From positions 124,001 through 188,000 of the forward strand of contig NZ_FMXE01000007.1 in the NCBI RefSeq assembly GCF_900103735.1: a stretch of DNA of 64,000 nt, read 5' to 3'. Origin of the DNA: Algoriphagus alkaliphilus. GTDB lineage: Bacteria > Bacteroidota > Bacteroidia > Cytophagales > Cyclobacteriaceae. Shown here piece by piece: positions 1 through 9,185 of the stretch (its first letter is position 1; each line of letters starts with the position of its first letter). The position numbers and the translations under genes were made by a program. A model generated the notes under the pieces. It was not told the DNA's origin, searched no databases, and was given only the letters and a program-made list of their open reading frames with translations.

Positions 1-599
1 TTTGCTTCATTGATGGCTTTTGCGGCAGCTTCTTTGCCCAACGCTTCGATGTAGCCGGACTCGTCCTTAATGTCGGTGACGTTTACGTTGATTAGTTTGA
101 GACCGATCTTCTTGAGTTCGGAGTCCACGTTTTTGGAGATGTTGTCCAGAAACTTATCCCGGTCGGAGTTGATTTCCTCAATGGTCATCGTGGCAATCAC
201 CAAACGCAACTGACCAAAGAGAATGTCCTTTGCCAATTCCTGAATTTGCTCATGAGCCAAGCCCAAAAGACGCTCAGCGGCAGTATTCATGGTGTCTGAA
301 TCCGTGGAAATGGCGATAGTAAATCGGCAAGGAACATCTACACGGATATTTTGACGGGAAAGCGCATTGGTCAAGTTGGCTTCAATGGAAATCGGCTTGA
401 GATCCAAGTAAGCATAGTCTTGGATCACAGGCCAGATGAATGCACCACCGCCGTGAATACACTTGGCGGAAGTGCCTCCTGTCTTGCCATAGACGACGAG
501 GATTTTGTCAGAAGGACATCGCTTGTAGCGGGAAACTAAGGCGATGATGGTGACGAAGACAACAAAGGCCCCCGCCAGTATTAAAATTAAAGGATCCAT
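1..599 (-). CDS. Flotillin/SPFH-domain protein (N-terminal part, runs off window)
   Basis: The reading frame opens at an ATG at 599-597 and stays open to the window edge, giving about 199 residues of the N-terminal part. Residues 3-23 form a membrane anchor with positive residues just after it (SRYKR). The following region has the look of the flotillin/SPFH domain: Y/CPSDKILVVYGK, then GGGAFIWPVIQDYAYLDLKPIS, a VRVDVPCRFTIAIS-like stretch and an AAERLLGL helix, ending in an alanine-rich helix. Flotillins organise membrane microdomains on the cytoplasmic face. The gene lies 13 bp downstream of an NfeD-like gene, the usual pairing for bacterial flotillins, so the two probably form one operon. 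The C-terminus is not visible. Confidence 0.85.
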   Translation of the reverse strand, partial: MDPLILILAGAFVVFVTIIALVSRYKRCPSDKILVVYGKTGGTSAKCIHGGGAFIWPVIQDYAYLDLKPISIEANLTNALSRQNIRVDVPCRFTIAISTDSDTMNTAAERLLGLAHEQIQELAKDILFGQLRLVIATMTIEEINSDRDKFLDNISKNVDSELKKIGLKLINVNVTDIKDESGYIEALGKEAAAKAINEA

Positions 600-612
600 A
601 AAAAGGGTTGAT

Positions 613-1179
613 TTAGATTTTTTCTACGATTAAAAGATTGCTTCCTTCCACGCCTATCACTTTGATGGCAGATCCGGTTTCGATTCTGTCGCCAAGTGAG
701 ATTGCGCTTAGTTCCTTTTGGGAACCCTTGACACTGATGGCAATTTTGCCAACGCCTTGCCTGTGTTCGGGAATGGAAAAGTAAACTGTTCCGGTTTTTT
801 GCAAAGCTTGCTCCAGTCTGAAGGTGTTGTCTTCGGCGAGTTTTTGGATTTGCTTGATGATGAAAAAGAAAACCCACACAAACCCAAGACCTACCAGAGC
901 GGAAAGCAAGATCAGGATAAAGTAATTTGGGATTGCATCATAAAACGTAATTCCGGTCCAGCTAAATCCCAGCAGGAAATTGATCAGGTTTCGAAGTGTA
1001 AATAGCTGCATCGGGGCTTCTACACCTTCCAGGTTTCCATCAAAGTCGGCATTGATACCCGATGGGGAATCTGACCCGATGAAGGTCACGATGGTTTGGA
1101 GCAAGAAAATAAAAGAGGTGGGTAGTGCGATATACCAGAGTGCTCGGAGCGAAGGCTCCATTTCGGCTAAAAATTCCAT
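613..1179 (-). CDS. NfeD-like membrane protein, partner of flotillin
   Basis: A 188-residue protein with hydrophobic segments near residues 15-35 and 85-110, followed by a soluble C-terminal part from about residue 125 to the end. That part reads as an NfeD-type OB fold: a Gly-rich GVGKIAISVKGS strand, then ELSAIS, IETGSAIKVIGVEGSNLLIVEK, matching the family pattern in which the chain ends in a LxVe(k) strand. NfeD proteins are encoded next to flotillins and are thought to act with them in membrane microdomains. It precedes the flotillin gene on the same strand by 13 bp. Function is inferred from family and neighbour. Confidence 0.75.
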   Translation of the reverse strand: MEFLAEMEPSLRALWYIALPTSFIFLLQTIVTFIGSDSPSGINADFDGNLEGVEAPMQLFTLRNLINFLLGFSWTGITFYDAIPNYFILILLSALVGLGFVWVFFFIIKQIQKLAEDNTFRLEQALQKTGTVYFSIPEHRQGVGKIAISVKGSQKELSAISLGDRIETGSAIKVIGVEGSNLLIVEKI

Positions 1180-1308
1180 TTTGCTGGCTAATTAAAGGGT
1201 GATAAATTCTGTGTATAATTATATCTTTAATTTTTAAGAATTGCAAAATTGGAGGCAGGAGGTTTGAAAATAAATACAGAATATGTAAACCATTATGATA
1301 ATTAACCC

Positions 1309-1638
1309 ATGATAGGATTTAGAATTGCTCTAATAAATGAATCTTTTGAAGTTACTGCAGAAGCTACGCATGTGATTTTTTCGATGGTTAAAACTGAGAA
1401 TCGTGAGGAGATTAATTTGGATATCTGTGGATCCAATTATTTTATGGAAGAGTACTTGAATTGGGGTTCATGGAAATTGGAGAAAGGCGATGAAATCCGC
1501 ATTTCAGTAGTTGATGTCAAAAACATAACGGAACCAAAAATAAAAGAAATCGAAACCACTTCAGAGGAGCAATTAAAAGAGGAGTTGGCTACCTACCTTT
1601 CTTTAAAGCAAGAACTAGAAAATGCAAAGCTGTTATGA
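1309..1638 (+). CDS. Unknown small protein, first of two tandem paralogues
   Basis: A 109-residue soluble protein with no signal peptide, membrane segment or recognised domain. It has alternating beta-strand-like stretches, a W/L..GDEIRISV segment near residues 58-72, and an acidic/lysine-rich helical tail (EEQLKEELATYLSLKQELE). The same order of elements is seen in the next gene, so the two look like diverged paralogues. Its TGA overlaps the ATG of that gene in an ATGA, which suggests translational coupling and a joint role. I do not recognise the family; small paired intracellular proteins of this kind are sometimes immunity or adaptor proteins, but nothing here proves that. Confidence 0.6.
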   Translation: MIGFRIALINESFEVTAEATHVIFSMVKTENREEINLDICGSNYFMEEYLNWGSWKLEKGDEIRISVVDVKNITEPKIKEIETTSEEQLKEELATYLSLKQELENAKLL

Positions 1639-2009
1639 ATGATAAAATCTTAGGTTTTGAGTTGGAAGGGGGCGGGAGGAGAATATTTGCTGGATTTGAA
1701 AATGTTTCCATGACCCTAATCTTCACTAAAAATCCCGAAGGAAGAGAAAGAAATCTAGAAGTGAGTTTGGGAGCTAACAATTTAGACGTAGATGAATCCG
1801 TGGAGTGGCTCAATAAAGAAATTAAGCTTGGAGATACTTTAATATTTAGGGTAAAGGAAGGAGAAAAGCCTAGCCCATACTTTGTTAAAGAAAAACTGAG
1901 ACCGTATGAAGAAGTTTTTAAGAATATGAGCGAGGAGGAACTACTTCAAATGAAGCTAAAACAATTCTTATATCTAGAAAGAAAACTGAAAACCAAGGGT
2001 CTCATTTGA
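1635..2009 (+). CDS. Unknown small protein, second of two tandem paralogues
   Basis: A 124-residue soluble protein that begins inside the stop codon of the previous gene. Its layout mirrors that gene: an N-terminal strand region with ILGFEL, a central LEVSLGANN segment, then VEWLNKEIKLGDTLIFRV, which aligns with the LNWGSWKLEKGDEIRISV region of its neighbour, and a charged helical tail (EEELLQMKLKQFLYLERKL). No catalytic motif, signal peptide or membrane helix is seen. It ends six bases before a strong intrinsic terminator, so the transcription unit is probably just these two genes. Function unknown. Confidence 0.6.
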   Translation: MNDKILGFELEGGGRRIFAGFENVSMTLIFTKNPEGRERNLEVSLGANNLDVDESVEWLNKEIKLGDTLIFRVKEGEKPSPYFVKEKLRPYEEVFKNMSEEELLQMKLKQFLYLERKLKTKGLI

Positions 2010-2014
2010 CACAA

Positions 2015-2047
2015 AAAATCCCCTGATGAAATTCACCAGGGGATTTT
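2015..2047. terminator. Bidirectional intrinsic terminator
   Basis: A perfect 11-bp stem (AAAATCCCCTG at 2015-2025, CAGGGGATTTT at 2037-2047) with an 11-base loop. It lies between converging genes, with A-rich sequence on one side and a T-run on the other, so it can serve the upstream paralogue pair and the S9 peptidase gene. Confidence 0.8.
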
Positions 2048-2108
2048 AGATACTCAGGTAAAATTTGGATTGTCTCAAATCCGAAATCCGAAATCATAAT
2101 TCCGATAT

Positions 2109-5030
2109 TCAAAAAGCTCTTTCTTCCAGGTGCTCACCTAGCTTCAGTCTTGGAACACCCTTGCTCATCCACTCCGGCGCAGATTGACCTTTGAGGTGGT
2201 GATCAAAGAATTCCATCATTCGGACACTGTAGTCTTTTCGGTTTTCGAGTTTGCCGAGACCGTGGTTTTCTCCTAAATATTGAACCATAATAACCGGCTT
2301 TTTCAATCGGCGAAGGGCATTGTAGTATTCCACACCTTGTGTGAAATCGACTGCGCCGTCTTTGTCATTATGGAGCATCAATAGGGGAGTCTGCACATTT
2401 TTCACATGGTAGATCGGGCTGTTGCGCTCGTAGGCATCCCAGTTTTCCCAAGGCCCACCCAGGAATCTTCCCTGCGAAGCTTCGAAAATCGCCATGTTTC
2501 CTCCTCCAGAATTCCAGTAAATCAAATCATACATGGAGATCATATTGGTCAAGGGTGCACCTGCTGCCGCGGCTTTGAATCGATTGGTTTGGGTGATCAG
2601 GAAGGAAGTCTGATACCCTCCCCAACTGTGACCGTGAAGTCCCATTTTGTTCTCATCAATGACGCCTGTTTTGATCGCTGCATCAACAGCAGGTAGAACA
2701 GCCCAAACGGCGGACATACCTGGGTCGTCCATTTTGTACACAATATCCGGAATAAGGACTGCGTAGCCGTTGCTGGTATAAAGACTGGGATTCCAGCCTG
2801 TGCCGCTGTAACCGGGATTGGACCAGTTATGCAAAGTCTGGGAAAGCTTTTCGTAGTAATAGACAACAGTAGGATACTTCTGTCCTTCCACATAACCTGC
2901 CGGAAGGAGGAGCGCAGCTTGAAGCGAATCGCCTTTTGTGGTCACATAATCCACCAATTTTACTCCGGTAGACCATGCATATTTTCCAGCATCAGGCGCA
3001 TTTTCAGTGACTTTCTTTCCATTTGCTAAGGTTGCGTCGGTCAAATAAATCTGAGTTGGTTCGTTGAATTTCTCCTTGGAATAGCTGAATACGCCTGACT
3101 TTTCAGCTTTAGCGATTCCTCCGATGTTGGCATCTTCCCAAAGGAGTATTTTAGGCCCTGCTGCCAAACCGGCTTTGGCAGGCGAAAGGGTTGCAACCCC
3201 GCTTTTCTTGGTGTTTTCACCATAGGTTCGAACATAAACAGTTTTGCTTAAGTCGATTCCTTTCTCCTCAGGATCAAGCATGAAGCGATACTGATAGCGG
3301 ATCTTATCTTTTTTGCCGTTTTGGGTTAGGTTGATCGGGCTTTCTTTGGCGGACATAGGGATCTGCCAGATGTCCCAGCCGTCACGAACCAAGACATACT
3401 TGCTGTCACTGCTCCAACCCAAGGGGTTTTGAAGCGGGTCTTTGACATTGTGATCATCTTCTGTGTTGATTATGGATACCGGAAGCTTCTCTGTGATGTT
3501 GGTGTGGGTTTTTGCCAGGACATCATATACATAGAAATGTCCGTCTTTACCGTAAAGCAGCTTTTTGCCATCCGTCGAAGGGCGTGGCATCGAAGCGAAG
3601 GAAGGCAGGTAAAAGTTTTTAAAAAGCAGCGTTTTTGCACCTGTTTTCAAATCCACCAGGTAGTAGTCCCGGTAGTTTTGACCATTCAGGTTGATGTCGA
3701 GCTCATAGTTTTGCTGATCTGAGCCCAAAGCAAAATGCTCCTGAGGCAGAATACTTAAGTCCCGCATCGAGCTGTCCTGAAGTGCAGTGTGCTTTTTGGA
3801 AACTACATCATACATGGCCCAGAAACTGTAATTTTTGTCCATGTTTTCCATCACCTGCTGACGGGATTGGAGACGATCATCCTGCCAATGCCAGATAGTC
3901 ATTTCGGGTTTTTTGGCATCATTGGACTTTTTGCCGTTTACTTTTCCGGTATCCAATTTCGCGATCGCTTTCTGTAAATCAGCAATGGACTTAATGGTAG
4001 TATCCGCCATAATTTTGGCGATTTTCAATGACTCTGCAGTAGCTAGAGAATCTTTGTTTTCTTCCTTTTTCGGGCTTTCTTTTTCTGCCAAAACCAAGGG
4101 ATGAATGCCGTAGAAAAGTCGGGTCAAATCCTCCGACCACATCGGACGGCGGTTTTGGCTGATGGTGTATTTTTGGTCAAAACCTGTAGAATCTTTTGCA
4201 GATTCGTATTGCGTCACCTGAGGATTAGTGATGTTTTTTACCCCGAGCAAAATGCCATGATCCTGCTTGTATTTCTTGTCCTTCTTCATCTTCAGGGCAG
4301 CAAATGCATCGCCTTTTTCTGTCCAGTTGATGCTTTGGTAGCCCGCTTCATCTGAATCCAGAACTTGAATGGAGCTATTGGAAAGGGTCAAGAGGTACAA
4401 GCCGTTTCCCTGAGAATTGGCTGCGTCTACTGAATAAGCGAGGTGAGTACCGGCTTTGTTTGCGGAGTGTTCACGGACATTTCCCAGGTTTTGGGATTTG
4501 CCGGAGCTGAGATGATAGATCAAGACATCGGAGCCTTTGGTGTCTCCGTTGCCTTCTTTGGGCAGATTGATCAGTAGATGCGAGGATGCTTGATTGTTGA
4601 AGCTGAATCCAGCGGCACCTTCAAAGGTCTTTTTGTCTTCCGTTCCGAGTTTGATCAGGTGAAGTTTTTCCTTGAGAGGCTTGCCTTTGGCTTTTTCATT
4701 GGATTCTTTCTCTTTGAACTTTAGATATTCTTTGAATGCAATCCATTGACTGTTTTGGCTGAAGTCAAAGTTGGGGAAGTTGGTGTTTCCAATTGGGAAA
4801 GTCTTTTTGGAAGTGGGATCGGCTACTTTTTGTAGAATCAGTTCTCCATCTGATTCGATGCCGACCAAGGCATAAGCCATCCACTGACCGTCCGGTGAAA
4901 GTTTAAAAGCACTGTTAGGCATATAATTCCAGGTGGCCACGTCCTTCCAGGACATGGGTTTGGTCTCCTGTGCTTGTGCAAAAGTGGCAGTTAGGCAGAG
5001 CAGCCAAACTAAGAGTAGGTATTTTCTCAT
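2109..5030 (-). CDS. Secreted S9 family (prolyl oligopeptidase-like) peptidase
   Basis: A 973-residue protein with a Sec signal peptide (residues 1-20, ending AQA). The first two thirds contain many short W/S-S-D-G/G-W repeats typical of a WD40-like beta-propeller; the last 250 residues are an alpha/beta-hydrolase peptidase domain. The catalytic triad can be read: Ser at about 802 in GHSWGG, Asp at about 891 in HNDKDGA, and His at about 923 in GENHGL. The family cleaves short peptides, often after proline, in the periplasm. It is longer than common DPP4-like members (about 700-800 residues), partly through lysine-rich inserts in the propeller. It is a single-gene unit facing the terminator at 2015-2047. 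Exact peptide preference cannot be read from sequence. Confidence 0.88.
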   Translation of the reverse strand: MRKYLLLVWLLCLTATFAQAQETKPMSWKDVATWNYMPNSAFKLSPDGQWMAYALVGIESDGELILQKVADPTSKKTFPIGNTNFPNFDFSQNSQWIAFKEYLKFKEKESNEKAKGKPLKEKLHLIKLGTEDKKTFEGAAGFSFNNQASSHLLINLPKEGNGDTKGSDVLIYHLSSGKSQNLGNVREHSANKAGTHLAYSVDAANSQGNGLYLLTLSNSSIQVLDSDEAGYQSINWTEKGDAFAALKMKKDKKYKQDHGILLGVKNITNPQVTQYESAKDSTGFDQKYTISQNRRPMWSEDLTRLFYGIHPLVLAEKESPKKEENKDSLATAESLKIAKIMADTTIKSIADLQKAIAKLDTGKVNGKKSNDAKKPEMTIWHWQDDRLQSRQQVMENMDKNYSFWAMYDVVSKKHTALQDSSMRDLSILPQEHFALGSDQQNYELDINLNGQNYRDYYLVDLKTGAKTLLFKNFYLPSFASMPRPSTDGKKLLYGKDGHFYVYDVLAKTHTNITEKLPVSIINTEDDHNVKDPLQNPLGWSSDSKYVLVRDGWDIWQIPMSAKESPINLTQNGKKDKIRYQYRFMLDPEEKGIDLSKTVYVRTYGENTKKSGVATLSPAKAGLAAGPKILLWEDANIGGIAKAEKSGVFSYSKEKFNEPTQIYLTDATLANGKKVTENAPDAGKYAWSTGVKLVDYVTTKGDSLQAALLLPAGYVEGQKYPTVVYYYEKLSQTLHNWSNPGYSGTGWNPSLYTSNGYAVLIPDIVYKMDDPGMSAVWAVLPAVDAAIKTGVIDENKMGLHGHSWGGYQTSFLITQTNRFKAAAAGAPLTNMISMYDLIYWNSGGGNMAIFEASQGRFLGGPWENWDAYERNSPIYHVKNVQTPLLMLHNDKDGAVDFTQGVEYYNALRRLKKPVIMVQYLGENHGLGKLENRKDYSVRMMEFFDHHLKGQSAPEWMSKGVPRLKLGEHLEERAF

Positions 5031-5144
5031 GGGTAAAGTTTTTTGGAGATTGGAAAAGAATACTCGTGAAGATCTGGTATGGCTTTACATCCTAAAGCAG
5101 TAACAGAACCCAGATTTAAAATTTGTTCGAAATGGGAAATTAGG

Positions 5145-5167
5145 GGATTTTTCCAGACGAAAAATCC
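5145..5167. repeat. Perfect inverted repeat in a divergent promoter region
   Basis: GGATTTTTC (5145-5153) and GAAAAATCC (5159-5167) around a five-base spacer. It lies between the divergent S9 peptidase and M23-like genes. There is no T-run on either side, so it is not a terminator; it could be an operator or an mRNA hairpin. Function unknown. Confidence 0.4.
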
Positions 5168-5271
5168 AAAAAGTTGGAGAAAGGTGAAAAACAGGGGGAT
5201 GAGGTTGCAATTTGGCTTGAATCTTTTTTTCTCTCAACCTAAGCTTTAAATTTTCAATAATTATTTATCAA

Positions 5272-6147
5272 ATGTCAAAACTCGCTTTTTCGCTAATTCT
5301 TCTCCTCTTCAGCAGTTCCGGTCTTTATGCTCAGATTACCATAGAATCTCAACAGGACTCGGATCGTAATGTGCTGTTTTATGCAGGTAATCCTACAAAA
5401 ATACCTTATTCGGGGATTCTGAATTTCTCACAGCTTCAATATTTGACCACTTTCGGAGGCGGCAATGTCACGGGAGTTGCCTTACCCGGAAGGACAAAAG
5501 TCAAAACACTGAAACCTACTCTTGCCGGGCAAGGGGCCGATTATCGATATGGATTCAGCTACGCAAAAGGTAATGTTTTCGGGAAAACCAAGTTTGACCC
5601 AATCTAGTTGATCCATGTGCCTGAGGGACCTTAAGTCAAAGCCATTTTGAACCACAACATCGCCGAAACATTGAAAAAGGAATGGGGATACGAAACCTAT
5701 GTGGGTATTTCTTTCAATTTTGAACAGCCAACCGCTATTGTTGCGCCCGGAAAAGGAGTGATTGCAGAAATGAAAATGGACTTTATGAGTGAGAAGGAAA
5801 ACCTTAAATTCTCAGCAGAGGAAAATTACACGGAGATTTACCATGAGGATGGTACAATCACCAGGTTGGTGATTCTAAAGGCCGGTTCCGAAAAAGTAGA
5901 AGTTGGTGATGTGGTGTTGCCGGGTCAAATTTTGGCCGAATCGGGAGGAGAAAATTACCATCAGGGACCTCATGTACGGATGGTGAATCAAAAAACTGTA
6001 AAAGAAGGGACTGACAAATTTAAATACACTTATTTCCCGGTGGTTTTTGCCAGTAGCGAAGGAAACATTGAAATCAAAGGGCTGAGTGGCCTGACCGGAA
6101 TTCACCCTAAAGAGAAAGTACTCATGCTTGAGTTGAGCAAGGAGTAA
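5272..6147 (+). pseudogene. Broken secreted M23-like (LytM) peptidase-family gene
   Basis: Two open stretches in the same frame are separated by two in-frame stops, TAG at 5605-5607 and TAA at 5632-5634. The first part starts at ATG 5272 with a signal peptide (to about residue 20, GLYAQ) and has the VALPGRTKVKTLKPT...GFSYAKG pattern of Bacteroidota M23 proteins. The second part (in frame from 5635) has the usual IVAPGKGVI and YTEIYHEDGT...RLVILKAGSEKVEVGDVVLPGQ elements of that fold, but GPHVRM replaces the metal-binding HxH, so even the intact ancestor probably was not an active zinc peptidase. Family members normally hydrolyse peptidoglycan cross-bridges. An independent second gene starting at TTG 5647 is possible but would lack a signal peptide. 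Confidence 0.65.
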
Positions 6148-6196
6148 AATATAGATGCTACAGGAAGTGAAATAACCAGTTTTGCCCAGCAAAGAG

Positions 6197-7099
6197 CTAT
6201 TTCCTGTTGCCAATCCAAACTCCAAGTATCACTCCTGCGATTCCAATATAGTGCCCAAGAAGGAGTACTTCTCCGTCTAATACGCCCCACATAATTGCCA
6301 CAATCGGGATCGTGTAAGTCACCAAGCTGGCGAAAAAAGGACTGGCACTTTTCACCATAATATTAAATAGTACCAAGGCTGTAGCCGTGCCGACCATACC
6401 CAGAATGGTCAGATAGCACAAGGCTTCCCAGGCTTTGGGGTGTGTGACTAATTTGTACGAAAAGTTAGTTCCTGCAAATAGGTAAATCAATGCCATTGGC
6501 AGGATCATCAGCAAGGAAATCGAAGAGATTTCTATTGATTTCAGTTTGGTAAAGCGAGTTTTGATCACGTGCAGGTTGAAACTGTAGCAGATACAGGCGG
6601 CGATGACAAAAAGTCCATAGACATTGATTCCCGCTAAGGAATCACCCCAGTTTCCACCTTCCTTGTATGCAACCAGAATTATCACTCCGATGAATGCGAT
6701 GAACAGTCCAAGTCCATTTCTCCGGGTAATTCTGGTATTAAAAAAAACCGCCCCTACCAAAACGACAAAAAGTGGAGTCAGTGCATTGAGTACCCCAGTC
6801 AGCGAACTGCTCAGTTGAGTTTGAGCCATTGGGAAAAGAAAGGCGGGTATAAAACTCCCAAGTAATCCGGCCAGGAGAAGATTCTTTACCTGAGTTTTAC
6901 TGAGATTTTTGATCCGTGGAAGCGAAAGCGGGAGTAAAAGAGTCGCTGCAGCTACCATTCGATAAGCTCCCACTTCTCCCGGGCTGAACACTTCCAGTCC
7001 ACGCTTGATCAGGATGAAAGAACTTCCCCAGATTAAGGTAAGAACAGTCAGCAAAGCCCAGTTTTTCAGGCTGTTTTCCGAATGAGAAGTACTCATCAA
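6197..7099 (-). CDS. EamA/DMT-family transporter
   Basis: A 300-residue integral membrane protein with about ten hydrophobic helices in two EamA repeats: the first begins with LIWGSSFILIKRGLE and the second with the ICYSFNLHVIKTRF region near residue 170. WGSSF and PL(F/Y) turns are typical of drug/metabolite exporters. The substrate cannot be predicted; characterised relatives export amino acids, nucleosides or drugs. The gene stands alone and converges on the broken M23-like gene. The annotated start could also be the second Met, one codon later. Confidence 0.85.
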   Translation of the reverse strand: MMSTSHSENSLKNWALLTVLTLIWGSSFILIKRGLEVFSPGEVGAYRMVAAATLLLPLSLPRIKNLSKTQVKNLLLAGLLGSFIPAFLFPMAQTQLSSSLTGVLNALTPLFVVLVGAVFFNTRITRRNGLGLFIAFIGVIILVAYKEGGNWGDSLAGINVYGLFVIAACICYSFNLHVIKTRFTKLKSIEISSISLLMILPMALIYLFAGTNFSYKLVTHPKAWEALCYLTILGMVGTATALVLFNIMVKSASPFFASLVTYTIPIVAIMWGVLDGEVLLLGHYIGIAGVILGVWIGNRK

Positions 7100-7160
7100 T
7101 TTATCGTGGAGAAATTCGTCTGCAAAGGAAGTGAATCGAAAAGAAAATAAGCCAAAAAAA

Positions 7161-7189
7161 AGACCTCAGGGTTTAAAATTCTGAGGTCT
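7161..7189 (-). terminator. Intrinsic terminator after dusB
   Basis: A perfect 9-bp stem (7161-7169 with 7181-7189, AGACCTCAG/CTGAGGTCT) with an 11-base loop; read on the minus strand it is followed by a run of seven or more T, just after the dusB stop. Confidence 0.85.
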
Positions 7190-7197
7190 GGTCAATT

Positions 7198-8193
7198 TTA
7201 GGGTTGAAACTCATAATCAGCATAAGCAGCAGCCACCTGTTCGAAAATTTCCGCTACCTGAGCATAGGTGTCTACAGTCACCATTTCAGTCCTAAATGGC
7301 TTGAAATTGGGCATCCCACGAAAATAATTCGTGTAGTGACGACGCATTTCGAGGATTCCCTGTTTTTCGCCTTTCCATTCTACAGAAAAATCCAGGTGTT
7401 TTTTAGCCACTGCGATCCGTTCGTCCAAATCAGGGGGAGTCAGTTTTTCGGCTGTTGCGAAATAATGCTTGATTTCATTAAATATCCATGGATAGCCGAT
7501 CGAAGCCCGTCCGATCATCATGCCGTCTACATTGTATTTGGCTCGGTATTCGGCTGCTTTTTCAGGAGAATCAATATCACCATTCCCGAAAACGGGAATA
7601 TGCAATCTTGGATTTTCCTTCACCAGATTGAGATAGCTCCAGTCTGCTTCACCTTTATACATCTGCTGACGGGTGCGGGCATGAATGGAAATGGCCTGTA
7701 TTCCTACGTCCTGCAGGCGCTCGGCTACTTCCACGATCCGGATGGTAGTGTGATCCCAGCCCAAGCGTGTTTTAACGGTCACAGGAATATTCACGCGCTT
7801 CACGATCTCTGCTGTCATGGAGACCATTTTGTCAATATCGAGTAGTATTCCAGCACCGGCACCTTTACAGGCTACTTTGTGAACCGGGCAACCGTAGTTG
7901 ATATCCAAAATATCCGGCCCGGCTTCCTCTGCAATAGCGGCTGCTTCACGCATGGATTCGATTTCGTTGCCGAAAATCTGAATACCAATAGGGCGCTCAT
8001 AGTCATACACGTCCAGCTTTTGAATACTTTTTGCAGCGTCCCGAATCAGGCCTTCTGAGCTGATAAACTCGGTGTACATGAGGTCTGCCCCGTTCTGTTT
8101 GCAGACTGCGCGAAAGGGTGGATCGCTCACATCTTCCATCGGGGCGAGCAGTAAGGGAAATTCCCCCAGCTCCAACTTTCCAATCTTAACCAC
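7198..8193 (-). CDS. dusB: tRNA-dihydrouridine synthase DusB
   Basis: A 331-residue FMN enzyme that reduces uridines in the D-loop of tRNA using NAD(P)H. The TIM-barrel start LLLAPMEDVSDPPFRAVC is typical, and the catalytic cysteine sits in NYGCPVHKV (about residue 104) followed by GAGAGILLD. The phosphate/FMN sites VKTRLGWD, ISIHARTRQQMYKG, VFGNGDI and GMMIGRASIGYPWIF are all present and in order. Length is normal for DusB. It is monocistronic, ends at the terminator 7161-7189 and is divergent from the CPBP protease gene, with only 38 bp between starts. Confidence 0.93.
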   Translation of the reverse strand: MVKIGKLELGEFPLLLAPMEDVSDPPFRAVCKQNGADLMYTEFISSEGLIRDAAKSIQKLDVYDYERPIGIQIFGNEIESMREAAAIAEEAGPDILDINYGCPVHKVACKGAGAGILLDIDKMVSMTAEIVKRVNIPVTVKTRLGWDHTTIRIVEVAERLQDVGIQAISIHARTRQQMYKGEADWSYLNLVKENPRLHIPVFGNGDIDSPEKAAEYRAKYNVDGMMIGRASIGYPWIFNEIKHYFATAEKLTPPDLDERIAVAKKHLDFSVEWKGEKQGILEMRRHYTNYFRGMPNFKPFRTEMVTVDTYAQVAEIFEQVAAAYADYEFQP

Positions 8194-8231
8194 TTCTCAA
8201 TTCTAAATTTGGCGTAAATTTACTTCAAATT

Positions 8232-9185
8232 ATGGAGATATACGAAACCCAATCTGAAATAGCCAAACGTAAGAATTGGCTGTTGTCATTGATAGTCATT
8301 GTTTTAGTTACTTTTGGTACGTTGATTCTCCTTCAGGGAATTGCGCTTGCCTTTATTCCGGCACTGTATAACATTTCACTTGAGGACTTAATGGGCCTCA
8401 TGACAGGCAACTATGATGTGCCAAATGGTCGAAATGCGATGTTCTTTGTCCAGGGCATCGGGTCTGGAATCGGCTTTTGGGTAGCGGCTTGGATCATCAC
8501 CCGATTTATCGAAAAAGCCGACTTGCATTGGGAAATTCAACGATCCAGATTTAATGTCAAAAACCTGGGCATTGCACTCGCAATTACCCTTGGGGCCATG
8601 TTTTTCAATGGGCTTTTGGTTTATTGGAATGCCCAGCTGGTCCTGCCGGAGTCTATGGCAGGAATAGAAAGCTGGATGAAAGAAATGGAAACACAGTTAA
8701 TGGAACTGACCAAGTTTCTGACCGATTTTCAGAGTATTCCGGAGCTGTTGACAGGGATTTTGGTGATAGGCGTATTTGCAGGCATCGGAGAGGAAATGTT
8801 TTTCAGGGGTGTGGTTCAACCCAAAATGAAGCACTATACCAATTCGGCACACTGGGGTATTTGGCTTACCGCAATCATCTTTTCTGCGATCCACATTCAG
8901 TTTTACGGATTCCTCCCGAGAGTATTTTTAGGGGCATTATTTGGTTACATGTACTTGTATTCCGGTAGTTTACTCTACCCGATTTTGGCACATATTTTCA
9001 ATAACACACTGACAGTAATTGTAATATACATGTCAAATCAGGGGATGATCGACTTTGACTTGGAGTCGACTGATGCTGTCTCATATCCTGCCGCCATACT
9101 TGGACTTTTGGTTCTTATGGTTGGATTCTTTTACTTTAAAAAAATCAATCAACCCAAAGATGCAGAGTTGGATCAAGGTATTTGA
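8232..9185 (+). CDS. CPBP-family (CAAX-protease-like) intramembrane metalloprotease
   Basis: A 317-residue membrane protein with about seven hydrophobic segments. The CPBP (Abi) core is in the second half: GEEMFFRGVVQP supplies the EExxxR motif near residue 194, SAIHIQFYGFLPR the FxxxH-type motif near residue 223, and LAHIFNNTL the final HxxxN motif. Members cleave membrane-proximal peptides, and some confer phage or bacteriocin resistance; the role of this one is unknown. Its 3' end overlaps the DUF2007 gene by 26 bp, so it is the first gene of a three-gene unit with cdsA. Confidence 0.87.
   Translation: MEIYETQSEIAKRKNWLLSLIVIVLVTFGTLILLQGIALAFIPALYNISLEDLMGLMTGNYDVPNGRNAMFFVQGIGSGIGFWVAAWIITRFIEKADLHWEIQRSRFNVKNLGIALAITLGAMFFNGLLVYWNAQLVLPESMAGIESWMKEMETQLMELTKFLTDFQSIPELLTGILVIGVFAGIGEEMFFRGVVQPKMKHYTNSAHWGIWLTAIIFSAIHIQFYGFLPRVFLGALFGYMYLYSGSLLYPILAHIFNNTLTVIVIYMSNQGMIDFDLESTDAVSYPAAILGLLVLMVGFFYFKKINQPKDAELDQGI

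Noticed and set aside
5145..5167. Inverted repeat as a terminator
   Set aside because: No T-run on either strand, and it lies upstream of both divergent genes.
7204..7845. Plus-strand open frame of 213 residues
   Set aside because: It is antisense to dusB, whose motifs are complete, and has no recognisable domain.
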